In this document: positions 63,402 through 64,000 of the stretch, piece by piece | How the letters are laid out: each line of letters opens with the position of its first letter | How positions within the stretch are numbered: position 1 is the stretch's first letter | Origin: Macrosoma leucophasiata | Taxonomy: Eukaryota; Arthropoda; Insecta; Lepidoptera; Hedylidae | Direction of reading: 5' to 3' | DNA: 64,000 nucleotides | NCBI GenBank assembly: GCA_036365455.1 | Contig: JAWQUS010000017.1 | Coordinates: 6,324,001-6,388,000, forward strand | The notes under the pieces: model-generated | The model's input: only the letters and a program-made list of their open reading frames with translations | The model's database searches: none | Told to the model about the DNA's origin: nothing | Position numbers and translations under genes: made by a program

Positions 63402-63514
63402 ACCGCAAGGAAACGCATCATTTCGGCAGAAAATCGTCATCATCAAGTATAATCATATCAAATAGTTTAGCTCGAATTTTCTACTAGTTTTATGATGCCG
63501 TAGATGCCTGTATT

Positions 63515-63763
63515 GCGCCCGACATGGGCAGATCCACGCTCCGACTTGGTCGCTGTGGTCGGACCCAATCTCTCGCTGCCGTCTGTGATCGAATCTATGG
63601 TCGGTGGCGAGGATGCGTGGAGGGCGGTTCTCTATGCGAAATAGTTATATCGCAGAAGGAGGCGGTGGACCAACTAAGGTAGGAAGACATTCTCTTTGCT
63701 CCAATCTGTCGCAGACGTAACGGACGCAGGCGGCAAGTCTACGCGCACCACCTGCAGCCCTAA
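63515..63763 (+). pseudogene. R1-clade-like LINE ORF2 C-terminus, frameshifted
   Basis: One frame reads VGPNLSLPSVIESMVGGEDA then WRAVLYAK with a stop at 63642-63644. The neighbouring frame continues EIVISQKEAVDQLR, a stop, then ICRRRNGRRRQVYAHHLQP and a final TAA at 63761-63763. The order 'LPSV...DAWRAVL / SQKEA / RRRxGRRR...HLQP' is the usual C-terminal end of R1-clade non-LTR elements. At least one frameshift and one in-frame stop show it is inactive. The RT domain is not in the window to the left, so the copy is 5' truncated near 63500. Confidence 0.75.
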
Positions 63764-64000
63764 CTAGGACCTCCGGGTGACCGGCTAGAGGAAGTCCGTT
63801 ACCCGATTCAGCTCAGTTATCTGCCAGATAACCGAGCTGGTTGGCGTGTTCGTGTTCCACACGTCACTAGTGATGGCTGCAGCTCTAAAAAGCTCCTGAA
63901 GATGAGCCCGGATGCGGGCAGTCGCCGGCGGAGTCGCGGAACTATGCGAGAGCTTTCCCTTGCTTTAACAAAAGGCGCCGAGAAGGAACACCGCGGGGTT
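63764..64000 (+). mobile_element. R1-clade-like LINE 3' UTR, running off the window
   Basis: GC-rich sequence following the ORF end. Its last 16 bases GGAACACCGCGGGGTT recur on the minus strand at about 5470-5490. CAGTTATCTGCCAG / CTGGCAGATAACTG-like self-complementarity around 63815-63835 may be a UTR hairpin. The poly(A) end lies beyond 64000. Confidence 0.65.

Noticed and set aside
1..64000. A previously undescribed multi-gene system
   Set aside because: Only one host gene is supported; all other coding-like regions are mobile-element remains. No cluster of unknown genes was seen.

Overview
The window looks like gene-poor insect nuclear DNA, most probably from a moth or butterfly. It is AT-rich and has no bacterial-style gene packing. 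It is filled with non-LTR retroelement fragments, tRNA-derived SINEs, CTAGT-ended Helitron-like repeats carrying the lepidopteran 'GGACGAAGTCGCGGGC' motif, MITEs and microsatellites. The lepidopteran assignment is inference from repeat style; no search was run.

One host gene is supported: the 3' part of a two-pore-domain potassium (K2P/TWIK-like) channel on the + strand. It has five coding exons (23759-23941, 27889-28076, 28731-28947, 30152-30380, 30745-31219). All splice phases agree and give 430 residues plus a stop. Both pore loops are present (TIGYGN and TIGFGD). The exon or exons with the start codon and first membrane helix were not found and probably lie upstream. The introns hold mobile DNA, notably a 1.4-kb inverted-repeat element and a Helitron-like element in the first intron.

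Layout. 1-7.0 kb: retroelement fragments and SINEs, then a broken CR1/jockey-superfamily reverse transcriptase split by two head-to-tail copies of an R1-type LINE 3' end. 8.3-10.8 kb: a jockey-type LINE abutting a Penelope-like element with a GIY-YIG domain, both on the minus strand. 11-23 kb: MITEs, tandem repeats and SINEs. 23.7-31.6 kb: the K2P gene. 31.9-46 kb: SINEs, Helitron-like elements, a seven-unit 46-bp minisatellite and a three-layer nested insertion at 39.8-41.0 kb. 46-64 kb: more SINEs, tRNA-like sequences, a hAT-type MITE with an 8-bp target duplication, fold-back elements, and the 3' end of an R1-type LINE running off the window. That terminal LINE shares a 16-base stretch with the R1-type pieces nested at 4.7-6.2 kb.

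Four repeat families recur and are named here for reference. Family R: a ~280-bp repeat with an A-rich end, about 20 copies or fragments. SINE-A: tRNA-derived head with TTAGTCCAGCGG. SINE-B: tRNA-derived head with GTAGTGGTAGCAGGCC and a tail ending GGCGTGAAGTTACG. SINE-C: tRNA-derived head with CTCAGTGGTCGCAATCGC. Forward (+) for family R means the A-rich end is on the right. I saw no rRNA gene, CRISPR array or clearly functional tRNA gene. I found no convincing new gene system; the structural oddities are listed as findings.
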